Under the pieces are notes generated by a model. That model worked only from the letters and a program-made list of their open reading frames with translations. It was not told where the DNA came from and did no database searches. A program made the translations under genes and the position numbers. Shown piece after piece: positions 30,006-37,990 of a stretch of DNA of 38,616 nt. Within the stretch, counting starts at the first letter, position 1; each line of letters opens with the position of its first letter. The DNA comes from Candidatus Poribacteria bacterium (GTDB lineage Bacteria > Poribacteria > WGA-4E > WGA-3G): positions 1 to 38,616 of the forward strand of contig JAPPBX010000005.1 of assembly GCA_026702755.1 (NCBI GenBank), in the 5' to 3' direction.

Positions 30006-31604
30006 ATGAAACGGAAAATTGTCATCATCGGTTCAGGTTTTGGAGGACTCGCAGCAGCGATTCGACTGCAAGCGAAAGGCATGCAAGTTACACTTCTGGA
30101 GAAAAATGCGAAAGTTGGGGGGCATGCCTATCAACTCGTTAAGGACGGCTACACTTTCGATATGGGCCCCTCAATTATCACCGCGCCAGACTTGATTCAG
30201 CGTGTATTTGAATGTGCTGGTATGCGGATGGAAGATTACCTTGATTTGGTAAAACTCGACCCGTTTTATCGTATCTACTTCCATGACGGTTCGTCGCTTG
30301 ATTATACAGACAATGACGAACAGATGAAACAACAGATGGCGCGATTCAACATGAGGGACGCTGATAACTACGATCGCTTCATGGCACATACGCGTCGACT
30401 TTACGATGCTGTCATCACGGACGGATTAGGTGCGACCGCCTTTGATTTACCGACGATGCTTGGCTTTCTGCCGCGTGCTTTACGGCTTCAGGCATTGATG
30501 CCTGCTTACGACTTCGTTAAGAAGTATTTCGACGACCCGCGCCACCGTTTCACTTTTTCATTTCATCCACTGTTTATCGGCGGCAATCCGTTTCGGGCAC
30601 CAGCGGTTTACCTCATGATTCCGTATCTTGAAAAAGTTGGGGGTGTCTGGTTCTGCAAAGGTGGCATGTATCGCCTCGTCCGTGCGTTAGAAGATGTGTT
30701 CAAACAACTCGGTGGGGTCGTTGAAACCGATACAGAAGTTGAACGGATCGTTGTTGAAAAGCGGCGTGCAAAAGGTGTTATTGCGAGAGTTAACCAAGAA
30801 CGCAGAACCAAGAACGCGATTTCAGATATTCCTGATAAGGCACGCGTTCTTGGTTCTTCCGACATAAATAGTAAAGGAAACCCGCGTTCTTGGTTAAAAT
30901 TTTACGAAGCAGATGGCGTTATTTCCAACGCTGATCTGGCACACACCTACGGCGAACTTATTAATCCCGAACATCGTAGGAAATGGTCCGACAAGAAGCT
31001 CAGAAAAACCCAATATTCAATGAGTGCCTTTCTGCTCTATCTCGGCGTTCGGAAAAAATATCCGAAACTCAAGCATCATACGCTCATTCTTTGTGAGAGA
31101 TATAAAGGGTTAATAGATGATATTTTTGACAATAAGGCACTTCCAGACGATTTTTCAATGTATCTCCATATTCCGTCACAAACCGATCCATCAATGGCAC
31201 CGGAAGGTTGTGAGAGTATGTACGTCCTGATTCCGGTGCCAAATTTGGAAAGCGGAGTCAACTGGAAGAAGACGAAGGCGGTGTATACAGATAGAGTGCT
31301 GACGTTTTTGGAAAACGACTTTGGACTGACAGACTTAAAACGTTCAATTGAAGTGCTTGAAACATTTACACCTTCAGATTTCAGACGTGAACGAAACAAC
31401 CATCTCGGTAGTGCATGGGGTGTTGAGCCGAAACTGACACAGACAGCGTATTTTCGACCCCATAACCGAAGTGAAGATATACAAAAACTATACTTTGTCG
31501 GCGCAAGCACGCATCCGGGGGCAGGCGTGCCGGGGGTTCTGCTGACAGCAGAAACGACGGTAAAGCTTGTCACCCAGGATTTGAATGCGGAGGATTTATC
31601 ATGA
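30006..31604 (+). CDS. crtI: Phytoene desaturase CrtI
   Basis: This 532-residue FAD enzyme desaturates phytoene to lycopene. Motifs are KIVIIGSGFGGLAAAIRLQAKG at the N-terminus, GGHAYQLVKDGYTFDMGPSIITAPDLI (typical CrtI), GGNPFRAPAVYLMIPYLE, and the C-terminal LYFVGASTHPGAGVPGVLLTAE. It is longer than the usual roughly 490-500 residues. The excess is a 36-codon insert at about residues 262-298, encoded by a palindromic element at 30790-30897 that keeps the frame. The insert lies in a surface-type region after the EVERIVVEKRRAKGVI strand pair, before ADGVISNADL, so function is probably kept. The 3' end overlaps crtB by 4 nt (ATGA). Confidence 0.92.
   Translation: MKRKIVIIGSGFGGLAAAIRLQAKGMQVTLLEKNAKVGGHAYQLVKDGYTFDMGPSIITAPDLIQRVFECAGMRMEDYLDLVKLDPFYRIYFHDGSSLDYTDNDEQMKQQMARFNMRDADNYDRFMAHTRRLYDAVITDGLGATAFDLPTMLGFLPRALRLQALMPAYDFVKKYFDDPRHRFTFSFHPLFIGGNPFRAPAVYLMIPYLEKVGGVWFCKGGMYRLVRALEDVFKQLGGVVETDTEVERIVVEKRRAKGVIARVNQERRTKNAISDIPDKARVLGSSDINSKGNPRSWLKFYEADGVISNADLAHTYGELINPEHRRKWSDKKLRKTQYSMSAFLLYLGVRKKYPKLKHHTLILCERYKGLIDDIFDNKALPDDFSMYLHIPSQTDPSMAPEGCESMYVLIPVPNLESGVNWKKTKAVYTDRVLTFLENDFGLTDLKRSIEVLETFTPSDFRRERNNHLGSAWGVEPKLTQTAYFRPHNRSEDIQKLYFVGASTHPGAGVPGVLLTAETTVKLVTQDLNAEDLS
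30790..30897. repeat. 108-nt palindromic element inserted in frame in crtI
   Basis: Outer perfect 14-nt arms TTAACCAAGAACGC (30790-30803) and GCGTTCTTGGTTAA (30884-30897). An inner perfect 15-nt pair is AGAACCAAGAACGCG (30804-30818) and CGCGTTCTTGGTTCT (30843-30857). Length is exactly 36 codons with no stop in the crtI frame. It is similar in kind to the protein-coding palindromic elements of Rickettsia. Confidence 0.9.
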
Positions 31605-32530
31605 AGAAATTATGGAAAGCAGAAGAGAATCGAGATGCCTTTGAGTATGCTCGCAGGGTAACCGCCCACTATTCAAAAAGTTTTTATTTTTCAGCAAGGA
31701 TGCTACCGAGAGAACAGCGTTGGGCGACATTCGCACTCTACGGTTTCTGTCGACACTGCGACAATCTGATTGATACGCCGCGCCAACGGACTGAAGCAGA
31801 AATCCTCAGAGAGGTTCAACTCTTGACAGAAGAATTACAGATTGCTTACAATACAGGTGAATCTCAACATCCAATTATTCGTGCGTTCATTCTCGTTGCC
31901 AAGGCATACAATATTCCTATTGTCTATCCGCTTGATCTGCTCAAAGGAGTTGCCATGGATGTCCGGCAGACGCGGTATAAAACATTCGATGAACTCTCAC
32001 TTTTCTGTTATCGGGTTGCTGCCGTTGTAGGATTGATGATGACGCATGTACTCGGCTATAAGGACGAAGGTGCGTTTGGTTACGCAAAGCAACTCGGTAT
32101 CGCTATGCAACTGACCAATATTCTGCGGGATGTCAAAGAGGATAAAGAGATGGGACGACTCTATATACCACAAACAGATTTGGCAGCGTTCGGTGTGACA
32201 GAAGAAGACATCTTTGACGAAAAAATGACACCGCAATTGCGGGCACTTATGAAGTTCCAAGTTGAACGCGCCGATCAATACTATACTGAAGCGATGCCGG
32301 GTATTCCCTTACTCAAAACGGAATCGCAATATGCGATCTATTCAGCCGCTAAAATTTACCGTGGTATCTTAAGAAAAATCGAAGAGTGCGATTACAACCC
32401 GTTTTTAAGTCGGGTTTTTGTACCGTCAATTCAGAAAATAAAGATTTTACTACACGAGGGACTCCGGACGAAGGTTCTGTCGGCACAAGAGAAACTATTC
32501 CCAGTGCACTCCGGAATAATACATAAATGA
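31601..32530 (+). CDS. crtB: Phytoene synthase CrtB
   Basis: CrtB condenses two geranylgeranyl diphosphates to phytoene. The 309-residue protein has normal length and both Asp-rich metal motifs of squalene/phytoene synthases: FCRHCDNLIDTPR (near residues 49-61) and QLTNILRDVKEDKEMGRLYIP. It also has YSKSFYFSARMLPREQRWATFALYGF upstream and YSAAKIYRGILRKIEECDYNPFLSRVFVP at the C-terminus. It overlaps crtI by 4 nt upstream and the acyltransferase gene by 4 nt downstream (both ATGA), so it is a coupled member of the operon. Confidence 0.95.
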   Translation: MKKLWKAEENRDAFEYARRVTAHYSKSFYFSARMLPREQRWATFALYGFCRHCDNLIDTPRQRTEAEILREVQLLTEELQIAYNTGESQHPIIRAFILVAKAYNIPIVYPLDLLKGVAMDVRQTRYKTFDELSLFCYRVAAVVGLMMTHVLGYKDEGAFGYAKQLGIAMQLTNILRDVKEDKEMGRLYIPQTDLAAFGVTEEDIFDEKMTPQLRALMKFQVERADQYYTEAMPGIPLLKTESQYAIYSAAKIYRGILRKIEECDYNPFLSRVFVPSIQKIKILLHEGLRTKVLSAQEKLFPVHSGIIHK

Positions 32531-33183
32531 TTCGTGCACAGCATCGCCTTTGGGCGGACCTCATTTTCCAACCGTATCTCACGTGGTCGTTCAAGCGGCA
32601 TTTTCACGCAATCCAACTTTTGGGGCCACTACCGGAAATTCCGTCTCATTTACCGTTGCTGTTGCTGCCTAACCACAGTACGTGGTGGGATGGATTCTTT
32701 GTTTATCTGCTCAACAAACGGATTTTTCGGCGAACTGCCTATCTGATGATGCTGGAGGAGCAGCTATCTAAGTACAGGTTCTTTGCGAAAATAGGAGCCT
32801 ATTCAATCGAACCGAAGCATCGGCAAGGTATCGTTGAATCACTGGAATACACCGTTGAATTGCTGAATCAAGGGACACCGCTTGTCTCGATTTTTCCGCA
32901 AGGACAACTATTGCCGTGGCATACACGCCCGCTCGATTATAAGCGCGGTGTTGAATGGATTTTACGGGAATATGGAAAACCCGTTACTGTGCTTCCGTTA
33001 GCAATTCGGACCGAGTTTCTCGGTGAAAAATGTCCAAATGTACTCTTTCTGTTCGGGGAAGCCCATTCGTTTGACATAGATACGTTTCATGGGATGGACT
33101 GGCTCGAAAAAACTGAGATTAATTTGCTGGATGAGTTGGCGTTGCGAATACTTCGTCAAGAAGAGGGTCAAAATTTGCTTTAG
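32527..33183 (+). CDS. PlsC-type acyltransferase, probably carotenoid glycoside acyltransferase
   Basis: A 218-residue member of the lysophosphatidate-type acyltransferase superfamily with the catalytic H-x4-D motif LPNHSTWWDGFF (H50, D55). FPQGQLLPW stands where the usual FPEGTRS motif would be, followed by YKRGVEWILREYGKPVTVLPLAIR. In green sulfur bacteria and Salinibacter-like gene sets, such enzymes add a fatty acyl group to the sugar of a carotenoid glycoside. Position between crtB and a glycosyltransferase supports this role. It overlaps crtB by 4 nt. The changed second motif (Gln for Glu) sets it apart from housekeeping PlsC. The substrate is inferred. Confidence 0.82.
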   Translation: MIRAQHRLWADLIFQPYLTWSFKRHFHAIQLLGPLPEIPSHLPLLLLPNHSTWWDGFFVYLLNKRIFRRTAYLMMLEEQLSKYRFFAKIGAYSIEPKHRQGIVESLEYTVELLNQGTPLVSIFPQGQLLPWHTRPLDYKRGVEWILREYGKPVTVLPLAIRTEFLGEKCPNVLFLFGEAHSFDIDTFHGMDWLEKTEINLLDELALRILRQEEGQNLL

Positions 33184-33200
33184 TGGTTATCGGTTAAACA

Positions 33201-33288
33201 GGACTTACGCAGCACCTTCGCTGGCGAGGTTTGAAACCTCGCCAGATGCACGTAATATGTAGGGATTCATAGAAAATTGCGTAAGTCC
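33201..33288. mobile_element. MITE-like element with 11-nt terminal inverted repeats
   Basis: Perfect terminal arms GGACTTACGCA (33201-33211) and TGCGTAAGTCC (33278-33288), 88 nt in all, with no coding capacity. It holds copy 2 of the 25-nt palindrome (33221-33245) that is also at 3162-3186. No certain target duplication seen. It splits the carotenoid cluster between the acyltransferase and glycosyltransferase genes. Confidence 0.75.
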
Positions 33289-33310
33289 GATTAAAGGTAG
33301 GGCAATAATA

Positions 33311-34432
33311 GTGTTTGTATTGATGTTTATCGTTATCGGGTTGCTGGCGGTTGTTTTGACGGTTACGCTGTTCAACGCTGTGACGGCACCGATGCTGAAA
33401 AAAGCAGGTGAGTGTCGAGACCGTCCACGCGTCTCGGTACTGATTCCTGCCCGGAACGAGGAAGCCAATATCGGTGCCTGTATTGAGGGATTCCTATCTC
33501 AAAACTACGATAATTTTGAGATTCGCGTTCTTGACGATCAATCAACGGATCGCACGGGCGCGATTATTGAAAAGTTCGGTGAGCAGTATCCTGAAATTCA
33601 GGTGCTCCGCGGTAAACCGTTGCCCGCTGGATGGTTAGGAAAAAATTGGGCATGCCATCAACTCAGCCAGCATGCGGATGGAGAGATACTCATTTTCACC
33701 GATGCGGATAACCGTCCTGCACCGGAGGCGATAGCGAATACTGTCGCCTACATGCAGAAATTTGAGATTGGGTTATTGTCGGCGTTTCCAGAGAAAGTGA
33801 CAGTCACTTTAGCAGAAAAACTCGTGGTACCGGTGGTTGACATGTTCGTTTATGCCGGGCTTCCGTTATGGCTTACGTATTTCAGCCGTTCGCCTTCACT
33901 TGCTGCCGCGAGCGGTTTGTGGATTGCCTTTACCCGCGAGGCATATCAACAGATTGACGGACATCAAGCCGTATCAAATCAGATTGTTGAGGACGTTGAG
34001 TTAAGCCGATTGGCAAAAAAGAAAGGTATCAGAATCTTGACCTCGGCTGGCACTGGTGTGGTGTGTTGCAGAATGTATCATTCGTTTGGTGAGGTATGGA
34101 GTGGATTTTCCAAAAACCTTTTTGGACTGGTCCGCTACAAGACACTCCCATTTTTTCTTCTAACGCTTATTCTGTTTACAATGTGCGTCCTCCCCTATAT
34201 CACTGTCTGGTTTGAGCCATTTATGCAACTGTCTCTTATTGCTATCACTATGAACGTTGTTATACGGGTTGTACTGGCACTGAAATACAAACACCCGTTC
34301 TTTACGAGTGTGGTTTTGCATCCGTTTGGTGTTTTGGCAACTTTGTTGATTGGTATCAATTCATTCTATCAAGTCAAACGCGGTCGCTTGGCGTGGAAAG
34401 GGCGACAGATCGACATGCAGGTAAATGGATAA
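33311..34432 (+). CDS. Family 2 glycosyltransferase, probably carotenoid glycosyltransferase
   Basis: A 373-residue membrane GT2 enzyme. An N-terminal helix (2-27) precedes the catalytic domain: RVSVLIPARNEEANIGACIEGFLSQNY, VLDDQSTDRTG (nucleotide binding), IFTDADNRP (DxD type, D131-D133), and a later VEDVELSRLAKKKGI (ED acceptor motif). Three C-terminal membrane segments follow (about 275-355). This layout is like CruC/CrtQ-type carotenoid glycosyltransferases. The start codon is GTG at 33311 with AAGGTAGGG upstream; ATG 33323 is an alternative. It overlaps cruF by 8 nt. The likely acceptor is the 1'-hydroxyl made by CruF, by pathway inference. Confidence 0.83.
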   Translation: MFVLMFIVIGLLAVVLTVTLFNAVTAPMLKKAGECRDRPRVSVLIPARNEEANIGACIEGFLSQNYDNFEIRVLDDQSTDRTGAIIEKFGEQYPEIQVLRGKPLPAGWLGKNWACHQLSQHADGEILIFTDADNRPAPEAIANTVAYMQKFEIGLLSAFPEKVTVTLAEKLVVPVVDMFVYAGLPLWLTYFSRSPSLAAASGLWIAFTREAYQQIDGHQAVSNQIVEDVELSRLAKKKGIRILTSAGTGVVCCRMYHSFGEVWSGFSKNLFGLVRYKTLPFFLLTLILFTMCVLPYITVWFEPFMQLSLIAITMNVVIRVVLALKYKHPFFTSVVLHPFGVLATLLIGINSFYQVKRGRLAWKGRQIDMQVNG

Positions 34433-35111
34433 ACTAAAGATAGGTGTGCTTTATCTACTTTTAGGGGCAGGTGGATTGTGGCATGTACTCGGTGTTTTCC
34501 AAGGCGTTATGCGAGTCCTCGCTGCGCCCATGATGTTTGGTTTAGCGGTTTGGCTGTTTTGGGAATGCTGGCGGATATGTCCGCAGGAAGAAAAGCGGAA
34601 ATTTGTTCTCTGGGGTGTATGCGTTGTTGTGGGTAGCTTCGGCATTGAGTGGCTCGGTGTTCGGACAGGTCAAATTTTCGGCGCGTATACGTACGGACAG
34701 ACACTGCGTCCGTCGATTGATGGTGTCCCGATCTGTATTGGGTGCGCGTGGTTTGTAATGCTTGTCGCTTCGGTCGCTGTTTTTCAGAGAATCGCACCGA
34801 AATCCATAGTTACAAGTCCGGTCAAATTGGCGTTGTGTGTGGCGTTGTTGATGGTCTGTTTCGACCTGTTTATGGAACCCGCCGCAGGAATATTAGATTA
34901 TTGGGTATGGGTGGATAACCGTATTCCACTACAGAACTATCTGGCGTGGTTCGGATTGAGTTTCGCCTTTGCGATGATCGGTATAAAATTGGGCTTGTTT
35001 TCCCAACCGCCCCTTTCCAGTAACGGTTGGGGACCCCTGCCTCGAATTGCGTTTCACTTCTATTTCGCACAACTCGTTTATTTTGGACTCGTGGACTTAA
35101 AGTGCCTATGA
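34425..35111 (+). CDS. cruF: CruF-type carotenoid 1',2'-hydratase (DUF422)
   Basis: CruF adds water to the psi end of a carotenoid, giving a 1'-hydroxyl, the acceptor for glycosylation; it is known from deinoxanthin, myxol and chlorobactene-type pathways. This 228-residue polytopic membrane protein has the family segments WLGVRTGQIFGAYTYG, GVPICIGCAWFVM, CFDLFMEPAAGILDYWVWVDNRIPLQNYLAWFG, and seven or so hydrophobic stretches. Length is slightly shorter than many relatives. The start overlaps the glycosyltransferase gene by 8 nt and the stop overlaps crtW by 4 nt, so it is tightly coupled with both. Confidence 0.9.
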   Translation: MDKLKIGVLYLLLGAGGLWHVLGVFQGVMRVLAAPMMFGLAVWLFWECWRICPQEEKRKFVLWGVCVVVGSFGIEWLGVRTGQIFGAYTYGQTLRPSIDGVPICIGCAWFVMLVASVAVFQRIAPKSIVTSPVKLALCVALLMVCFDLFMEPAAGILDYWVWVDNRIPLQNYLAWFGLSFAFAMIGIKLGLFSQPPLSSNGWGPLPRIAFHFYFAQLVYFGLVDLKCL

Positions 35112-35845
35112 AATTGACAAACAAGGGTTTATTCATCGCGTTAGCGATTATCGGTCTGTGGGGATTGAGTCTCTCAAGTTTCCTACGCATCGGGTTTGAA
35201 AACCCCTCCTACGCATCTGTTCAAATTAGCATTCCGCTGATACCATTGGGCATACTTTGGCAGACATTTCTGTATACCGGTCTGTTTATCACAGCGCACG
35301 ATGCGATGCATGGATCGGTGTGTCGGACATATCCACGCGTCAACAATGTAATTGGTACAATCGCTGTTAGGTTATACGCGCTATTTTCATATCGCAAATT
35401 GTTAGAGAAGCATTGGGCACACCACCGAACACCTGCGAGCGGGACAGATCCGGATTTTCATGATGGAGTACACAGTGGTTTCTTGATGTGGTATCTTCGT
35501 TTTATGAAGGAATATCTCGGCTGGCAGCAGATCGTCGGTATGGCAGTTGTCTTTCAGATTATGGAATACGTTTTGGGGATCCCGACTCTCAATCTGATAC
35601 TGTTCTGGGTTTCTCCAGCGTTGCTTAGTACGTTACAACTGTTTTATTTTGGGACATATCTGCCGCACCGCACTCCAGAGGGTGGATATGACGATCCGCA
35701 CCGTGCGCAAAGCAATGCGTATTCGACCTTCTGGTCATTTATCACCTGTTATCACTTCGGCTATCATTGGGAACACCACGAGTATCCGGACGTTCCGTGG
35801 TGGTATTTGCCAAAGATGCGTAAGGTTCGTGAACACCCCCAATGA
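35108..35845 (+). CDS. crtW: CrtW-type beta-carotene ketolase
   Basis: CrtW is a di-iron membrane oxygenase that places a 4-keto group on beta rings. This 245-residue copy has the histidine boxes HDAMH (H64, H68), KHWAHHRTPASGTDPDFH (H102, H105, H106) and HWEHHEYPDVPWWYLP (H220, H223, H224), the last being very typical of CrtW. The start is ATG 35108, overlapping the cruF stop (ATGA). A longer frame from TTG 35027 would lie inside cruF and is unlikely. Near the N-terminus (about residues 25-37) a small repeat, 35181-35217, is translated as LRIGFENPSYA. The gene converges on the minus-strand cyclodeaminase-family gene with a 7-nt gap. Confidence 0.9.
   Translation: MKLTNKGLFIALAIIGLWGLSLSSFLRIGFENPSYASVQISIPLIPLGILWQTFLYTGLFITAHDAMHGSVCRTYPRVNNVIGTIAVRLYALFSYRKLLEKHWAHHRTPASGTDPDFHDGVHSGFLMWYLRFMKEYLGWQQIVGMAVVFQIMEYVLGIPTLNLILFWVSPALLSTLQLFYFGTYLPHRTPEGGYDDPHRAQSNAYSTFWSFITCYHFGYHWEHHEYPDVPWWYLPKMRKVREHPQ
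35181..35217 (+). repeat. Direct repeat flanking a small hairpin inside crtW
   Basis: TCCTACGCATC occurs at 35181-35191 and again at 35207-35217. Between them GGGTTT-GA-AAACCC forms a 6-bp hairpin whose core resembles GGTTTGAAACC of the intergenic palindrome. Possibly a decayed insertion. Confidence 0.55.
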
Positions 35846-35852
35846 ATTCTCG

Positions 35853-36818
35853 TCATCCGATTTCAATGAGGGTCCCCAATCCTTTAGTTTCCGCTTCTGT
35901 CAGTACTGCTGCGCCTACGACTGCGTCTTGCACCGCTACGCCCACGGATTTGAAAAACGTGATTTCGCTGTCCGAGTCGCGCCCGGGTTTGTCGCCGTTG
36001 AGAATTTCGCCGATTTCGGCATCAATTTCAGCGTTGGGAATAATTAGATCTCCCGCTTCTTCTACGCAGGCTTCACGCGAGTCAACAACAATTCGATCTG
36101 ACCGCCTTATTGTTGTCGTATCGACTTCCCGTTTTTCTGGCACGAATGTGCCAACGGCTGTGATGTGTGTGCCCGGTTGTAGGTCGTTCCCGTCGAAAAG
36201 AGGCGTTGCCGATGTCGTTGCACATAGTACAATGTCGGCCTCCTCAACGACTTCTTGTGGTGTGGATACAATATTGACTTTGGGTGGGTCTGTCCACTCT
36301 GAAATTTCAGTAGCGAGTTGTTGCGCCGAGGCTTCTGTACGACTGATGAGGTTCACGCGTGCGATATTTCTGACCGCCATTACTGCCTGTAATTGTGCCC
36401 TCGCCTGTACACCTGCTCCGAAGAGTCCGACCTTCCTTGCGTCCTTAGGGGCAAGTAAATCTGCTGCCACGCCACCACCGGCACCTGTTCGGATGGCAGT
36501 GAGACTGGCACCGTCCATAAAGGCTTTCGGGGTTCCTGTCGTGGGGTCGAGGACTAAAACCGTGGCGGTGATGCGAGGTAGATCGAGGTTGGGATTATCG
36601 TCGTAAACGGAGACGACTTTGATGCCGAATTCGCCGTGCTCAGGTAGATAGGCGGGCATGATGAGTGTAACGCCTTTGTCGGTGGAGAGATGTTGGCGGG
36701 GTGGTGCAGTCACCTTGCCTGCTGAGAGTTGGCTATAAGCGTGCCGCATTGCATCGATCGCTTTGCGCATTGGTAACGCTGCGCGGACATCAGAAGCCGA
36801 GAGAATTCTAATGGGCAT
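35853..36818 (-). CDS. Ornithine cyclodeaminase/mu-crystallin family reductase
   Basis: This 321-residue NAD(P)-dependent enzyme belongs to the OCD/mu-crystallin family, which includes ornithine cyclodeaminase, alanine dehydrogenase and delta1-pyrroline-2-carboxylate reductase. Visible are PPRQHLSTDKGVTLIMPAYLPEHGEFGIKVVSVYDDN (active-site lysine K67), MDGASLTAIRTGAGGGVAADLLA (R110) and the Rossmann motif VGLFGAGVQARAQLQAV (from 130). The aromatic or acidic residues that fix ornithine are not evident to me, so ornithine is not assumed. It starts 4 nt after the stop of the enolase-superfamily gene upstream, so both are made together. That pairing points to pyrroline-2-carboxylate reduction, an inference. 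Confidence 0.82.
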   Translation of the reverse strand: MPIRILSASDVRAALPMRKAIDAMRHAYSQLSAGKVTAPPRQHLSTDKGVTLIMPAYLPEHGEFGIKVVSVYDDNPNLDLPRITATVLVLDPTTGTPKAFMDGASLTAIRTGAGGGVAADLLAPKDARKVGLFGAGVQARAQLQAVMAVRNIARVNLISRTEASAQQLATEISEWTDPPKVNIVSTPQEVVEEADIVLCATTSATPLFDGNDLQPGTHITAVGTFVPEKREVDTTTIRRSDRIVVDSREACVEEAGDLIIPNAEIDAEIGEILNGDKPGRDSDSEITFFKSVGVAVQDAVVGAAVLTEAETKGLGTLIEIG

Positions 36819-36822
36819 GCAA

Positions 36823-37926
36823 TCACTCCACGCGAACTACTGCTTCACCCAACACATCCATATTTGGAGTGATTCCCAAACCGGGTTGCGTTGCGGCTGC
36901 CATCCTGCCGTTAACTCGTTGTGGAGCACCTTCTGATGTGCTGACGGTGACGTAACTGTTGAAATCGGTTGCTGTGAATAGAAACTCTGTCGGTGTACTG
37001 TGGGCGAGATGGGCAATCGCTGCGGTTGTGATGTCGCCACCCCAGCTATCTTCGATTGTCATTGCAACGCCGAGTTCAACGCATAAGTCTCTGGCGAGTT
37101 TCGCTTTGGTCAATCCACCGAATTTGCTGATCTTGATGTTGACGACATCCATCGCTTGGTCGGCATGACCGCGTAGCAACGCGTGGATGCTGTCAATTGT
37201 CTCGTCGAGAACGAAGGGGTGGTTTGTCCGCTGACGGATAGCGAGGCATTCTTCGTATGAGAGGCAGGGTTGCTCAATGTAGACATCCACATCGCGCACA
37301 CCTCGGACGACGCGGACGGCTTGGTGCATCAACCAACCGGTATTCGCATCGGCAATGAGTACATCTCCCGGTTCCATCAATTCGGCAACGGCGTGGATGC
37401 GTTCAATATCGGTATTTGGGTCGCCACCGACTTTCAACTGGAATTTTCGGTATCCTTCCGCACGATAGGTCGCTACTTTCGCTGCCATCTCGTCGGGAGA
37501 TTGTTGGGAGATCGCACGATAGAGCATGAAATCCTGTCCATACCTTCCACCGAGAAGTGTGCAGACAGATTGGTTTGAAACCTTGCCGAGGATATCCCAA
37601 CACGCGATGTCAATTGCGGATTTCACATAGGGATGTCCCTTGAGTGCGGTGTCCATGCGTTGATTGAGTGGAAGCAGTTGGGTCGGGTCTTTACCGATGA
37701 GGTGTGGTGCGAGTTCAGTAATACCGGTACGGGTTCCTGTTGCATAGGCGGGGAGGTAGAACGGTCCCAATGGACACACCTCACCGTAACCTGTAATGCC
37801 TTCGTCCGTTTCAATTGATACAATAGTGCTGTCGAAGACGGATACGGATTTACCGCCAGACCAGTTATAGCTGCCTTCATGGAGTGGAAGGTCAACTTGA
37901 TAAGCTTTAATACTGCGAATTTCCAC
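36823..37926 (-). CDS. Mandelate racemase/muconate lactonizing enzyme family protein, possible hydroxyproline dehydratase
   Basis: A 367-residue enolase-superfamily enzyme. The capping domain has [19 protein letters not shown] and [18 protein letters not shown]. The barrel has KFQLKVGG (K165, with Gln at the first position of the usual KxK), metal ligands D193 (IADANTGW), E218 (YIEQPC) and D241 (VLDETID), and a second catalytic lysine K265 ([14 protein letters not shown]). This places it in the muconate lactonizing subgroup. Relatives include hydroxyproline-betaine epimerase and cis-3-hydroxy-L-proline dehydratase; the coupled OCD-family gene favours the latter. The start is GTG 37926 with GGAG upstream. 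Exact substrate remains a guess. Confidence 0.82.
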   Translation of the reverse strand: MEIRSIKAYQVDLPLHEGSYNWSGGKSVSVFDSTIVSIETDEGITGYGEVCPLGPFYLPAYATGTRTGITELAPHLIGKDPTQLLPLNQRMDTALKGHPYVKSAIDIACWDILGKVSNQSVCTLLGGRYGQDFMLYRAISQQSPDEMAAKVATYRAEGYRKFQLKVGGDPNTDIERIHAVAELMEPGDVLIADANTGWLMHQAVRVVRGVRDVDVYIEQPCLSYEECLAIRQRTNHPFVLDETIDSIHALLRGHADQAMDVVNIKISKFGGLTKAKLARDLCVELGVAMTIEDSWGGDITTAAIAHLAHSTPTEFLFTATDFNSYVTVSTSEGAPQRVNGRMAAATQPGLGITPNMDVLGEAVVRVE

Positions 37927-37990
37927 GGAAACTCCAAATCCAAGAAATTGAGAGTATAGTCTTTTTAAGTGGACGTCGTATTAGCGTCAG

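Noticed and set aside
35027-35107. crtW start at TTG 35027
   Set aside because: It would overlap cruF by 85 nt; ATG 35108 gives the usual ATGA overlap and an ordinary N-terminus.
35842-36606. Plus-strand open frame of 254 codons opposite the cyclodeaminase-family gene
   Set aside because: Low-complexity Ser/Thr/Ala-rich translation without family motifs, while the minus-strand frame is a clear OCD-family enzyme.
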